64,000 nucleotides of DNA from Leptothoe kymatousa TAU-MAC 1615 (GCF_018739865.1 NZ_JADOER010000004.1:1002157-1066156), one strand, 5' to 3'. Positions 28,801 through 36,570 are shown, counted from the first letter of the stretch. The notes: generated from the sequence alone by a model not told the origin. Numbers and translations: made by a program.

Positions 28801-29002
28801 TGGTTATGGCTTCCTGGCTAAGCTGCGCGCCCACGATCGCTGTTCTCAGATTCCGATCACCATGCTCACATCGCGTACCGGTGACAAGCACCGTAAGCTG
28901 GCGATGAAGCTGGGGGCCACTGCCTATTTCTCGAAGCCCTATCGGGAGCAGCTGTTGTTGGATACCCTGGCCAATGCTGTATTTAATGCACCGTTGAACT
29001 AA
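25832..29002 (+). CDS. pixL: Hybrid CheA histidine kinase PixL with C-terminal receiver
   Basis: The 1056-residue kinase carries an N-terminal Hpt domain with His49 (AHSIKGGAAMMG), a second region resembling a worn Hpt (about 150-235) and a long acidic Pro/Glu linker. A CheA dimerisation helix pair (about 410-560) precedes the HATPase core, with N-box (LMHILRNAFDHGIE), G1 (DDGRGIP), F box (LIFEPGFST) and G2 (LSGRGVGMDVV). A CheW-like domain and a terminal receiver with Asp983 (VCDIEMP) and Lys in YFSKPY complete it. It autophosphorylates under PixJ control and passes phosphate to PixG, PixH and probably its own receiver. It ends the operon; no cheB or cheR is present. Confidence 0.93.
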   Translation: MAVDKELEIKLQFLDEANEYLQALDGALLDLAQKGVVQDELNAALRAAHSIKGGAAMMGYALLSDFAHRLEDSLKVLKVNRDGLVIDDGLERLLLSAVAVLGRVIECDRNQTNPEESWLSDAAMPVFDQLYEILGEADPEDANLLLSSDENQDIIPVLFSTEVEGCLERLETAISSNTSQLREEVSILAQELGGLGEMLQLDSFCSLCISVDQAVAIADDAQVMEVAQAALDEWRQSQTMILAGQMEQLPMALSTLSFEVPAGAAPQTPDLSSNHVGMDDLLPAEPLPEDDWAAILAQAENAPAEQDIFAQVGNEQDIFAGAGGGFAPEITSPEVVETAEASQVVEPVDLDVEQPQTVEPPSFVDATQEVRPMVEPEPSEAGGGSQTEFRFSSKPRAEAKVSAAVDEDATVRVSVRQLNELNDYFGDLTIERHRLDSEVKRLRTLTKLLHERLRTLEDSEEDLRDAYDQTAIATQLMLPASKGSEVSPAVGSTLALHRNFGNTSGFDSLEMDQYDARHLPFRDIMETSVRLREVADDIEISVDTAEQSSRNLQRTTRQLQRNLNQLRMRPLSDITNRFPRALRELSLEFGKPVELKVEGDKTLVDRNILESLNDPLMHILRNAFDHGIETPETRQSSGKPEQGTIMITAQQRSSRTIITIQDDGRGIPLDKIRARARDMGLDESLLATASETDLLSLIFEPGFSTASQVTTLSGRGVGMDVVRNNLEEIRGDISVATQAGQGSTFTISVPCTLSVTRALLAESNRLPMAIPTDNLQEMTEVSEAEVYEEDGREMFVRNGQPIRLIRMGKWLAFNCARHIESLEMSPNVTVPTVLVFRYNDQLFGLQIDRSWGDQEVALRRVEGDIPMPAGFNNCTIFGDGQVVPLLNAPEFLRWVLSCEGSNIKEASVLYGNPLLSGKLSDLQPKVTKSSQPTIMVVDDSVNVRRLLALTLEKQGYRVTQAKDGLDALEKLDAGLNINAIVCDIEMPRLDGYGFLAKLRAHDRCSQIPITMLTSRTGDKHRKLAMKLGATAYFSKPYREQLLLDTLANAVFNAPLN

Positions 29003-29069
29003 GCGATCGCGCTTTGACGCAGCCCATAGAATAATGGGTAGCTAATGAGCATACATTACAGTCACGGGC

Positions 29070-29318
29070 ATGATTTCGATTAAATTGAAGTTGTTTGCAG
29101 CTTATCAAGAGGCGTTGGGACAGCCCGAGGTGAGCTTGTCGTTACCCGAGGGCACCACGGTAAAGGAACTGTGCGATCGCATCTGCAATCAATATCCTGA
29201 CTTGAAGCAATGGCAAAACCTGACCCGATTTGGCATTAACCTACAGTTTGTCGAGGCCGATACCTCACTACAGGATGGCGATGAAGTTGTGCTTATTCCG
29301 CCCGTGAGTGGTGGCTAG
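29070..29318 (+). CDS. moaD: Molybdopterin synthase sulfur carrier MoaD
   Basis: The 82-residue ubiquitin-like protein fits MoaD in length and motifs: an opening strand ISIKLKLFAAYQEALG, the LPEGTTVKELCDRI helix, the DGDEVVLIPPVSGG end and a C-terminal Gly-Gly. That end is adenylated by MoeB and converted to a thiocarboxylate, which MoaE uses to build molybdopterin. The closest alternative, ThiS, is shorter and lacks the LFAAYQEALG pattern. It follows pixL by 67 nt; no other molybdenum-cofactor gene is near, so the grouping seems incidental. Confidence 0.85.
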   Translation: MISIKLKLFAAYQEALGQPEVSLSLPEGTTVKELCDRICNQYPDLKQWQNLTRFGINLQFVEADTSLQDGDEVVLIPPVSGG

Positions 29319-29339
29319 GGTACCACTGCGAATTCCAAA

Positions 29340-29390
29340 GGCGGTGGGGCTATGCGCTCTCCAAACACCACCGCCTATTCCCCACCGCCT
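29340..29390. terminator. Possible terminator between moaD and DUF2237 gene
   Basis: Arms AGGCGGTGGGG (29340-29350) and CCCCACCGCCT (29380-29390) are complementary, with a competing inner arm CACCACCGCC in the 29-nt loop. It lies in the 100-bp gap between convergent genes. The long loop and lack of a T-tract make this tentative. Confidence 0.4.
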
Positions 29391-29419
29391 GGTCTTCGCC
29401 TAGGCCTTATTTTGTGCGG

Positions 29420-29785
29420 TTATTCGATGGCATATTTCTGAAGAATGTCCAGGGACACTATTTTCAACGTCGATTCATGGGTTGCCCCTAGAACAACGTT
29501 TGGCGCAACGCCCGCCTCGTGGGCTTCTTTCCAGCGAGCTGCGCAGAGGCACCAACGGTCGCCTGGTTTGAGTCCAGGAAACTGATACATGGGAATGGGC
29601 GTACTCAGGTCATTGCCCTGGGCTTTGGTATAGGTTAAAAACTCTTCTGTCATTTCTGCACAGACCACATGGGAGCCTAAATCATTCGGTCCCGTATTGC
29701 AGGTGCCATCCCGATAAAATCCTGTCATTGGACTGGTGCAGCATGTTTGTAGATTGTCGCCGAGAACGTTTTTAATAATTGCCAT
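29420..29785 (-). CDS. DUF2237 family protein
   Basis: The 121-residue small protein matches the DUF2237 pattern: NVLGDNLQTCCTSPMTGFYRDGTC, then HVVCAEMTEEFLTYTKAQGNDLSTP, then GLKPGDRWCLCAARWKEA and ending VVLGATHESTLKIVSLDIL. Clustered cysteines (CC, CNT, VCAE, WCLCA) suggest metal or redox chemistry but no activity is established. The frame is open 30 codons further upstream; the ATG at 29785 is chosen because family similarity starts there. Confidence 0.82.
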   Translation of the reverse strand: MAIIKNVLGDNLQTCCTSPMTGFYRDGTCNTGPNDLGSHVVCAEMTEEFLTYTKAQGNDLSTPIPMYQFPGLKPGDRWCLCAARWKEAHEAGVAPNVVLGATHESTLKIVSLDILQKYAIE

Positions 29786-29860
29786 GGGGAGTAGTCCCTG
29801 AAAGAGTGAGATTGTACGTAAACAACTTGAGCCAGTGTGCGGTGTGATAACAACCATTGA

Positions 29861-29894
29861 AAAAGCTAGAAGCATTCCCTAGCTTCTAGCTTTT
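29861..29894 (-). terminator. Hairpin terminator downstream of the 29936-31376 operon
   Basis: A 12-bp perfect inverted repeat, AAAAGCTAGAAG (29861-29872) and CTTCTAGCTTTT (29883-29894), with a 10-nt loop. On the minus strand the right side of the stem ends in a U-rich run, as expected for rho-independent termination of the two genes above it. It lies 42 nt past the stop at 29936. Confidence 0.7.
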
Positions 29895-29935
29895 AGGTTT
29901 AGGATGGCGGATAAAACACCCTATTGTTGAACTGT

Positions 29936-30823
29936 CTAGATTTCGGCAACAGCTCGCTCCACCAATCGTCGGGAGAGAGTTTGGATGCCTGTGTGTTCGT
30001 AGTAGTTGGTGGAAATGTCTAGAAACGCGCCAAAATAATCCATTTTGTCGTCGGCCACGTCCACAAAGGTTTTGAGATTAGACACCACACTTTGGGGCGT
30101 AATCCCCTTAGATTCCACAAAATCGCCCATCCAACCCTTAACCGACTCAAAGCTAGCCCCAATAAAGGTGAGCTGATCCCCCGTTTTACCACCGGGGACA
30201 GCGTCCTTGATCGCCTTAAAGGCAGGATTGCTGTCTAGATCCTTGGGGGTTAAATTGCCCAGGACGGTTTCAGTTTGCTTAATAAAGTTGGGGCCTAGGG
30301 GCACTAAACCATCGAAGCAAACCAGGGCCGCCATGCGGATGAGCGATTCGCCGCCGTAGTCGCCCAGGGCTTTAACAAAGTCCCCCACACTATCGCCGGG
30401 GATGCCGTTGACTTTGCAAAAGGCGACAATTTCTGTCACCAGCTTCATACATAAATCAATGGTTTGGGCTTTTTCTGGTTTGGGGGTGAGGCGATTGACA
30501 ATGGACAGAAACGGCACATTCTCAGTCACCTTGCCAGCTAATGCGGCCTGCCCCAAGGCCCGACCGGTAGAATCAATGGTTTGATAGAGCCACAGGGCCC
30601 GCTGATATCCTTCGGATTTATCGTTGTACAGCTGAATTGCCCGAGCTCCGATCTGCTCAATCAGAGCGGCATCACTTTCTCCGGTGACCTGACGGATCGT
30701 ATTCTCGAACCCTACGATATTTTCCCATTCTCCAGGGACCACTTTGTCGAGGGAGCGCAGGGCAAAAACCGTTAGATTTTTTTGCGGTAGTTCGTTAACA
30801 AGCTCGTAAATTGACTTGCTCAT
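29936..30823 (-). CDS. Conserved cyanobacterial protein, unknown function
   Basis: The ATG at 30823 is preceded by GAGGAAATCACC, a good ribosome-binding site, so the longer frame (to 30886) is rejected; length is 295 residues. The sequence is soluble, mostly helical and without a signal peptide (MSKSIYELVNELPQKNLT, SLDKVVPGEWENIVGFEN, GYQRALWLYQTIDSTGRALG, DDKMDYFGAFLDISTNYYEHTG). No catalytic motif or known domain was recognised. It starts 28 nt after the stop of the lipoprotein gene upstream, so the pair is likely one transcript, ended by the hairpin at 29861-29894. Confidence 0.6.
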   Translation of the reverse strand: MSKSIYELVNELPQKNLTVFALRSLDKVVPGEWENIVGFENTIRQVTGESDAALIEQIGARAIQLYNDKSEGYQRALWLYQTIDSTGRALGQAALAGKVTENVPFLSIVNRLTPKPEKAQTIDLCMKLVTEIVAFCKVNGIPGDSVGDFVKALGDYGGESLIRMAALVCFDGLVPLGPNFIKQTETVLGNLTPKDLDSNPAFKAIKDAVPGGKTGDQLTFIGASFESVKGWMGDFVESKGITPQSVVSNLKTFVDVADDKMDYFGAFLDISTNYYEHTGIQTLSRRLVERAVAEI

Positions 30824-30851
30824 GGTGATTTCCTCGTTAGCACCGACGGGA

Positions 30852-31376
30852 TTAATTGACGAGTTTGGCAAGACCTGCCAAATCAAACTTTTCTAGCCAA
30901 GCTTCACGGTCAGTTGCCGTAAAAGCGTCATCCCGAGAGAGGACCTTGACCTGTAAACGATCGGCCACCAATAGACTAGTCGCGGTTTTCCCAACTTCGG
31001 CTAGGGGGTAGCCCGCCAGGGAGCGCTCACTGTTTTGATACTTGTTTGTGGCGCTAGGGTTGGAGATGGTGTCAGATACGGACATCATGGCTAGGGTGTT
31101 GCCATCTTGCTTGAGCTTGGCTTCAGCAAATCCGTCTTTTTCTTGGGTGTAAACCCGTTCGTACCCATTGGCATTGGGGAAAAACTTATTAAATGCACTG
31201 CCATTGATGACAGCGTCTTTATCGACATCAACGGCCGGTGTTTGTTCTTCAATTTGCTCCCATCTAGCATTGTCGCTAGGTTGGGACGCTTTTAGCTGGG
31301 TGAGTTGGCAACCGCCCACCGCTAGTAAACCGACGAGTAGCAGAGCGCCGATGGCTATGGAAACTTTACGCAACAT
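30852..31376 (-). CDS. Putative lipoprotein, unknown function
   Basis: The 174-residue protein has a textbook lipoprotein signal: a basic MLRKVS start, hydrophobic IAIGALLLVGLLAV and lipobox VGGC with Cys23. The mature part has a VINGSAFNKFFPNANGYERVYTQEKDGFAEAKLKQDG block, then Ser/Asn-rich ATNKYQNSERSLAGYPLAEVG, and ends DREAWLEKFDLAGLAKLVN. I do not recognise the family. It is the first gene of a two-gene minus-strand operon with the 29936 gene. Confidence 0.65.
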   Translation of the reverse strand: MLRKVSIAIGALLLVGLLAVGGCQLTQLKASQPSDNARWEQIEEQTPAVDVDKDAVINGSAFNKFFPNANGYERVYTQEKDGFAEAKLKQDGNTLAMMSVSDTISNPSATNKYQNSERSLAGYPLAEVGKTATSLLVADRLQVKVLSRDDAFTATDREAWLEKFDLAGLAKLVN

Positions 31377-31410
31377 GGGATAACAAGCGTGCTTCTAGAC
31401 AACAGGGTAG

Positions 31411-31590
31411 AAACCGTAGTGGTTGCCCAACCTGGGCAGAGTGAATGCAACAGGGGTAAACCGTAGTGGTTGCCCAACCTGGGCAGAGTGAATGTAACAG
31501 GGGTAAACCCTTATTGGTTGCCCAACCTGAGCAGAGTGAATGTAACAGGGGTAAACCCTTATTGGTTGGCCCACTCGGGCAAAGGGAGTG
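31411..31590. repeat. Tandem repeat, 47-48-bp unit, about 3.8 copies
   Basis: Units run 31411-31457 (47 bp), 31458-31504 (47 bp), 31505-31552 (48 bp) and a diverged partial copy from 31553. The shared core is GGTTGCCCAACCTGGGCAGA followed by GTGAATG(C/T)AACAGGGGT. Inside it GGTTGCCCAACC and GCCCAACCTGGGC are near-palindromic, so each unit could fold as RNA or bind a dimeric protein. Units are contiguous with no variable spacers, so this is not a CRISPR array. Confidence 0.85.
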
Positions 31591-31918
31591 TTGATTCTGT
31601 TCTCTGACTTGCTGGGAAGATGGACAATGGAGCAGGGGGGTGTTGCACAAGTGCGATGTAGAAATACGTCGCAAAAATACGTAGACCATCTGCAACCGGT
31701 AGAAGTGTAGCGTTATCCTGTGGGCGCAAATAATGTTGGCCGTGAGTTTGTAAGTATTTTTATTGTTTTTTGGTTTCAGTTCAGGAAAATGGCGTAGCTT
31801 TCCGCGGCTTTTCTACGCTGTTTGGTCGAACGTCCAGGTGTTGAGTACCCCATCGCTTTTGAGGGGGATGCCCGCTGCTTTTGTGGCTTTTTAAGCCTGT
31901 TTCGTCCTGGGTGGTGTA

Positions 31919-31986
31919 GGCCACTTTGGTGGTGAGGCCACTTTGGTGGTGAGGCCACTTGGGTGGTGAGGCCACTTGGGTGATGT
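31919..31986. repeat. Tandem repeat, 17-bp unit, four copies
   Basis: The unit GGCCACTTTGGTGGTGA occurs at 31919-31935 and 31936-31952; GGCCACTTGGGTGGTGA at 31953-31969; and GGCCACTTGGGTGATGT at 31970-31986. The unit length is not a multiple of three, which argues against a coding repeat. Each unit contains CCAC and GTGG, so short hairpins are possible. Confidence 0.85.
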
Positions 31987-32172
31987 AGGCCAACTTTTTT
32001 GGCGTGGTCTAGGGGGCAGCTTGGCAAACTTGACCGTCCACTGCCCATACCTTGGTTTCTGGCCGGTGGGGCGGGGGATGCCCTATGGAATTGAAGAAAA
32101 GCATTAACTTGATGCTACTTTTTGCCGGTTGGAGGGCCATAATAGGTCGGTGATTCAAATCGGCTAACGGAT

Positions 32173-32427
32173 ATGCCCAGGAAACCTAGCGAATTTATTG
32201 TTCACATGCTTTTTGATGGTGGCCATCATGAGGAAGTGAGTTTTTCATCGATTCAAGATTTTCAAAAGTGGTATAGCAATGAGCTGATGCCTAAGGCGTC
32301 TTCGGAGGACTTTATTAAGGTGCCCCTGCCGGAAGTTAATCCTGGTGAGTATATGGTGATTCGTCCTTCTCGGCTGATTGCCATTCGGGTAGAACCTCAG
32401 TTTAGCTCTAGCGTAGAGCGGTTCTAG
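32173..32427 (+). CDS. Small conserved protein, unknown function
   Basis: This 84-residue soluble protein (MPRKPSEFIVHMLFDGGHHEEVSF ... NPGEYMVIRPSRLIAIRVEPQF) has an alternating strand pattern and a short central helix IQDFQKWYSNEL. No family was recognised, though the layout looks like a small alpha/beta protein. The mltA ATG follows 2 nt after its stop, so the two are probably translationally coupled. That link is the only clue to its role. Confidence 0.6.
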   Translation: MPRKPSEFIVHMLFDGGHHEEVSFSSIQDFQKWYSNELMPKASSEDFIKVPLPEVNPGEYMVIRPSRLIAIRVEPQFSSSVERF

Positions 32428-32429
32428 CG

Positions 32430-33593
32430 ATGGGTGGTGCGGGTCCTAAGCGATGGCGGCGGCGCGGTTTGCTGGCAGCCTGGATGACGTTGTGGTCTTT
32501 GCCAGCACTGGCGTCTCCCCTAGATTTGGTCAATTGCCATGTGGAGTTTGTGGATCCTGTTTGTCTGGGGTATGACGCCCAGTTTGGTCAAGGACGACAG
32601 GCGTTGTTGCGGGCCATTGACCATAGCCTGGACTATTTGGGGACAGACGCGGCTGCCATGGCCTATGAAGGATATCCCTTGGCGGGGATAACGCGGGACC
32701 GGGTCCGACGAAGTTTAGTGCGATTTCGTCAGCTAGTGGCCACTAGCCATTCGGCGCAGCAGCTACAAACTGCGGTGAATCAAGAGTTTGATTTTTATCG
32801 GTCGGTGGGCAGTGATGGCGCTGGCCATGTCGATTTTACGGGCTATTTTGAGCCCACCTATCGGGCCAGTGCGGTGCCGACGGCGGAGTATCGATATCCT
32901 CTCTATCGTCGCCCTGGGGATTTGGAGACTTGGGCCATGCCCCACCCTACCCGGGCAGAGTTGGAGGGGACGGACGGATTGCAGAGCGCTGGCGGACCGC
33001 TGGCGGGTTTGGAGCTGGTGTGGCTGCGCGATCGCATGGAGGCATTTTTGGTCCAAGTGCAGGGGTCGGCCCGGCTGCAGCTAACCGACGGGTCTGTGAT
33101 GTCCGTGGGCTATGCCGGACGCACCGAATATGCCTACACCAGCATTGGCCGCGCCCTGATTGACGACGGCATTATTGCCGAGGCGGATCTATCGCTGCCG
33201 GTGCTGCTGGAGTATTTTGAGCAAAATCCAGAGGCCCTGGACAGCTATTTGCCCCGCAACGACCGATTTGTATTTTTTAAGGCGACCGGCGACTCCCCCC
33301 CCATTGGCAACCTCAATGTGCCGGTGACCCCAGGGCGCTCCATTGCCACGGATAAGACCCTGATGCCACCGGGGGCATTGGCGTTGATTTCCTTAGACTT
33401 ACCCATGGTGACCGCAGCCGATACCTGGCAGCCGGTGGCGGTGAATCGCTATGTCTTGGATCAGGACACGGGCGGTGCCATCCAGGGGCCGGGGCGGGTG
33501 GATATTTTTGTGGGCACGGGGGCCCAGGCCGGACAGCAGGCCGGTTTGATCAATACGAGCGGGCAGCTATATTACCTGCTGCTGCGCCAGTAG
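32430..33593 (+). CDS. mltA: Membrane-bound lytic murein transglycosylase A (MltA)
   Basis: MltA cleaves the MurNAc-GlcNAc bond of peptidoglycan to give 1,6-anhydro ends. The 387-residue protein has a signal peptide (LAAWMTLWSLPALA). The MltA beta-barrel insert is recognisable from FTGYFEPTYRAS to GYAGRTEYAYTSIGRALIDDG, followed by the 3D domain. The family's catalytic segment reads DTGGAIQGPGRVDIFVGTG near the C-terminus, with the Asp of GRVD in place. A lipobox is not obvious, so anchoring may differ from the E. coli enzyme. Its last 44 nt overlap the end of the opposing ABC-ATPase-like gene. Confidence 0.9.
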   Translation: MGGAGPKRWRRRGLLAAWMTLWSLPALASPLDLVNCHVEFVDPVCLGYDAQFGQGRQALLRAIDHSLDYLGTDAAAMAYEGYPLAGITRDRVRRSLVRFRQLVATSHSAQQLQTAVNQEFDFYRSVGSDGAGHVDFTGYFEPTYRASAVPTAEYRYPLYRRPGDLETWAMPHPTRAELEGTDGLQSAGGPLAGLELVWLRDRMEAFLVQVQGSARLQLTDGSVMSVGYAGRTEYAYTSIGRALIDDGIIAEADLSLPVLLEYFEQNPEALDSYLPRNDRFVFFKATGDSPPIGNLNVPVTPGRSIATDKTLMPPGALALISLDLPMVTAADTWQPVAVNRYVLDQDTGGAIQGPGRVDIFVGTGAQAGQQAGLINTSGQLYYLLLRQ

Positions 33594-34386
33594 GCGTGCC
33601 GGTCGGCGTGCCTACTGGCATGTCGGTTCGGCGGGCAGAGGGGCGAACGGTTCGGCGGGGTCTGGCTGCTGAAATCGGGGTGGGTACCTGGATCGCTATG
33701 CTGCGATCGCACACCCTGGCCCGCAAATGGGCCTGGTCAAACCGGCCAATGAAACAGGTGCCCTTGGTTTTGCGATAGTCGATTAGCTCCAGTAGCCGCA
33801 TTTGGTTCGTGGGATCCAACTGACTAATGGGTAGGCCAATGACAATGATGCTGTAGTCCACGGCAAAGGTGCTAGCCAGGTTGACCTGGTGGAGTTCATC
33901 CAGGGAAAGGTCTTTGGGGGACTTGTGCCAGAGGCTGCGGGGGAGGCTCACCCAGTCCAACACATGTCGACTTTCCGCATCCGCCTCACTGCGGGACATC
34001 CCCAGGGCCAGAAACTTATTCAGAACACAGTCTAGAACCGTCGGTTGGGACCTGAGAATTTCGCAGGGTTGGAGATAGCCAATGGTTTGGGCATGGACCT
34101 GGTTCATCTGCCGTTGGGACAGCTGTAGCATGTTCAACCATCGCTCTTGGTGCTGGATCCAAATCTCCCCCGCTTCAATTTGGGTGCGACCCATCAGGGT
34201 ATCTAACAGTAGCTGGCTGGCCCAGGGCACATAGCTTTTTAGGTGGATACACTCACCCCCTTGCATACTGAAAGAAATATCTTCAAGACCCGAAAAAAGA
34301 CGTTTATTCGTCTGGTTAGAAGCTTTATATAGTCGTTCTACCTGTAGTTTGATGTTGTTATAACGGACTGAAAAAGGAATTTCCAT
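33550..34386 (-). CDS. ABC-ATPase-like protein with degraded Walker and signature motifs
   Basis: The 278-residue chain follows the outline of an ABC nucleotide-binding domain: LEDISFSMQGGECIHLKS, IEAGEIWIQHQ, IGYLQPCEILRSQPTVLDCVL, DLSLDELHQVNLA, SIIVIGLPISQLDPTNQ. The Walker A loop is replaced by SYVPWASQ, the LSGGQ signature by LSLDE and the Walker B acidic pair by IVIGLP. It should therefore not bind or hydrolyse ATP in the usual way. The C-terminal ~45 residues are low-complexity Arg/Pro then PVGTPTGTPTG, encoded across the mltA overlap; this tail may be read-through after loss of the original stop. No permease partner is adjacent on this strand. Confidence 0.6.
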   Translation of the reverse strand: MEIPFSVRYNNIKLQVERLYKASNQTNKRLFSGLEDISFSMQGGECIHLKSYVPWASQLLLDTLMGRTQIEAGEIWIQHQERWLNMLQLSQRQMNQVHAQTIGYLQPCEILRSQPTVLDCVLNKFLALGMSRSEADAESRHVLDWVSLPRSLWHKSPKDLSLDELHQVNLASTFAVDYSIIVIGLPISQLDPTNQMRLLELIDYRKTKGTCFIGRFDQAHLRARVCDRSIAIQVPTPISAARPRRTVRPSARRTDMPVGTPTGTPTGAAAGNIAARSY

Positions 34387-34797
34387 TATCTATAAATAGG
34401 GTTTAGCAATGTATGGAGCGAGAATTTGTAGCCGCCATACAAGCGGGTACCGGTAGATACTCCACGATTGGTAGATGACCCAATGGAAATGTCAGTGAAT
34501 ATGAGTGAAATAGAGGTTTCTTAGCAGTTTAAGTAGTTAACGTATCTAGGATAATTTGAATAATGTGCTAGTGGCTCCGGCAACTATGCGTAATATTACG
34601 GTTGTGTGTAGTCTAACCAGGAAGAGTCGATTTCACAGGGGGGCACCTGGGCACTTCGTGAAGACTTTACGTTTTGCTGCCGGTGTTGGCCGATGGGCAA
34701 CGGTGGATTTAGGCTGGGTTCTCCGTCACAGTTTTCAGCCATAGTTCACAATGTAGGGATTGCCGAATGGCTTTACTGTCTTTACCTTTCAGGGGCT
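34387..34797. other. Intergenic region between divergent genes
   Basis: About 410 bp separating the ABC-ATPase-like gene (minus) and the ABC exporter (plus). The exporter frame is open from 34693, but homology starts at 34798. No repeat, RNA gene or clear promoter box was recognised. Confidence 0.4.
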
Positions 34798-36570
34798 ATG
34801 ACCTACCCACTCCGTCGTTTATTGACCTATGGCCGCCGCTATCGCCGCCGCATCTGGCTAGCAAGTTCCGCCTCGATTTTGAATAAGCTGTTTGATTTAG
34901 CCCCCCCGGCTTTGATTGGTCTGGCGGTGGATGTGGTGGTAAAACAGCAGGATTCGCTGATGGCCAACTGGGGGGTGGCCACCATTCGTGGTCAGTTTCT
35001 ATGGCTGTCGCTGATCACCATGGTCATTTGGGCGTTGGAGTCGATTTTTGAGTATGCCTACAACTGGCTGTGGCGGAATTTAGCCCAATCGATTCAGCAC
35101 GATTTGCGGTTGGATGCCTACAGTCACCTGCAGTCCCTAGAGCTTGCTTTTTTTGAAGAGCGCAGTTCCGGGGGGCTAATGTCCATCCTCAACGACGACA
35201 TTAACCAGTTGGAGCGATTTCTCGACCGGGGCGCTAATGAAGTGCTCCAGGTGAGCACCACCGTATTGATTATTAGTGGGGCCTTTTTTTGGATGGCCCC
35301 CAAGGTGGCCTGGATGGCCATGCTGCCCATGCCCTTGATTGTGTGGGGTGCGATCGCATTCCAAAAATATCTGGCACCCCGCTATGCCGACGTGCGAGAA
35401 CGGGTGGGGTTGCTCAATGGACGGTTGGCCAACAACCTCACCGGCATTGCCACCATCAAAAGCTACACCGCCGAAGACTACGAAACCCAGCGGGTGGCCC
35501 AGGACAGTGAGGCCTATCGCCAGAGCAACCGTCGCGCCATTGCCTGGAGTGGGGCCTTTATTCCCCTGATTCGCATTTTGATTTTGTTTGGTTTCACCGC
35601 CACCCTGCTCTACGGCGGTTTAGAAGCGGTGGCGGGGAACCTGCCCGTGGGCACCTACAGCGTGCTGGTGTTTCTGACCCAGCGGCTCCTGTGGCCCCTC
35701 ACCCGCCTGGGGGAAACCCTGGATCAATATCGTCGCGCCATGGCCTCCATTAACCGGGTGATGGATTTGCTTGATACCCCCGTCGCCATTCGCACCGGAG
35801 ACTATCGCCTGCCCGTGAGCAATGTGCGCGGGGATATTACCTTCAAAGATGTCACCTTTGCCTATCGCGATCGCGCCCCCGTGGTGGAACACCTCACCCT
35901 AAAGGTGCCCGCTGGCAAAACCACCGCCATTGTGGGGGCCACCGGCTCTGGCAAAAGCACCCTGGTGAAGCTGTTGTTGCGATTTTACGAAATTAGCAAC
36001 GGCGAGATTATCCTCGATGGCCACGACCTGCGCACCTTGCACCTGGACGACCTGCGCCAGGCCATTGGTTTGGTGAGTCAGGATGTGTTCTTATTCCATG
36101 GCACCGTGGGAGAAAATATTGCCTACGGTAGCTTTAGTGCTACAAACGGGGACATTGAGCGGGCCGCCAAGCTGGCAGAAGCCCATGACTTTATCCAGCT
36201 GCTGCCCCAGGGGTACGACACCATTGTGGGGGAACGGGGACAAAAGCTCTCCGGTGGTCAGCGTCAGCGGTTGGCCATTGCCCGGGCGCTGTTGAAAGAT
36301 CCGCCGATTTTGATTTTGGATGAGGCCACCTCTGCGGTGGATAACGACACCGAAGCGGCCATTCAACGGTCATTGGAGAAGATTACGTGCGATCGCACCA
36401 CCATCGCCATTGCCCATCGCCTGTCCACCGTGCGCAACGCCCACTGCATTTACGTCATGGACCAGGGCCAATTAGCAGAATGGGGCACCCACGAAGAACT
36501 CTTATCTCGTCGGGGCATCTATGCCAACCTATGGAGTGTTCAAATGGGAGAACGTCGAGTGGCCCTGTAA
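34798..36570 (+). CDS. ABC exporter, fused permease and ATPase (MsbA/MdlB type)
   Basis: This 590-residue half-transporter is expected to work as a homodimer. An N-terminal six-helix ABC_membrane domain (about 15-320) includes the exporter motif [27 protein letters not shown]. The C-terminal ATPase has Walker [11 protein letters not shown]-loop [20 protein letters not shown], signature LSGGQRQR, Walker [13 protein letters not shown] and the H-loop AHRLSTV. Substrate unknown; lipids, peptides or drugs are typical. The ATG at 34798 follows an AGGGG ribosome site and begins the conserved region; the frame is open 35 codons further upstream. Confidence 0.93.
   Translation: MTYPLRRLLTYGRRYRRRIWLASSASILNKLFDLAPPALIGLAVDVVVKQQDSLMANWGVATIRGQFLWLSLITMVIWALESIFEYAYNWLWRNLAQSIQHDLRLDAYSHLQSLELAFFEERSSGGLMSILNDDINQLERFLDRGANEVLQVSTTVLIISGAFFWMAPKVAWMAMLPMPLIVWGAIAFQKYLAPRYADVRERVGLLNGRLANNLTGIATIKSYTAEDYETQRVAQDSEAYRQSNRRAIAWSGAFIPLIRILILFGFTATLLYGGLEAVAGNLPVGTYSVLVFLTQRLLWPLTRLGETLDQYRRAMASINRVMDLLDTPVAIRTGDYRLPVSNVRGDITFKDVTFAYRDRAPVVEHLTLKVPAGKTTAIVGATGSGKSTLVKLLLRFYEISNGEIILDGHDLRTLHLDDLRQAIGLVSQDVFLFHGTVGENIAYGSFSATNGDIERAAKLAEAHDFIQLLPQGYDTIVGERGQKLSGGQRQRLAIARALLKDPPILILDEATSAVDNDTEAAIQRSLEKITCDRTTIAIAHRLSTVRNAHCIYVMDQGQLAEWGTHEELLSRRGIYANLWSVQMGERRVAL

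Larger units (their letters stand above)
31377..32172. other. Intergenic region with two minisatellites
   Basis: About 800 bp between divergent genes. It holds a 47-48-bp tandem repeat (31411-31590) and a 17-bp tandem repeat (31919-31986), described separately. Open frames crossing it on the minus strand are produced by the repeats, shift frame between units and look non-coding. The promoter for the 32173 gene should be in the right part. Confidence 0.55.

Noticed and set aside
31411..31590. Possible CRISPR array
   Set aside because: Units are contiguous with no spacers between them, and no cas genes are in the window. It is a plain tandem repeat.
31366..31695. Minus-strand 109-residue frame with repeated PLLHSLC
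   Set aside because: It arises from the 47-48-bp repeat; the unit length changes frame between copies and there is no ribosome site or homology.
31776..32048. Minus-strand 90-residue frame with His/Pro-rich repeats
   Set aside because: Produced by the 17-bp minisatellite, which cannot hold frame over successive units; no start signal.
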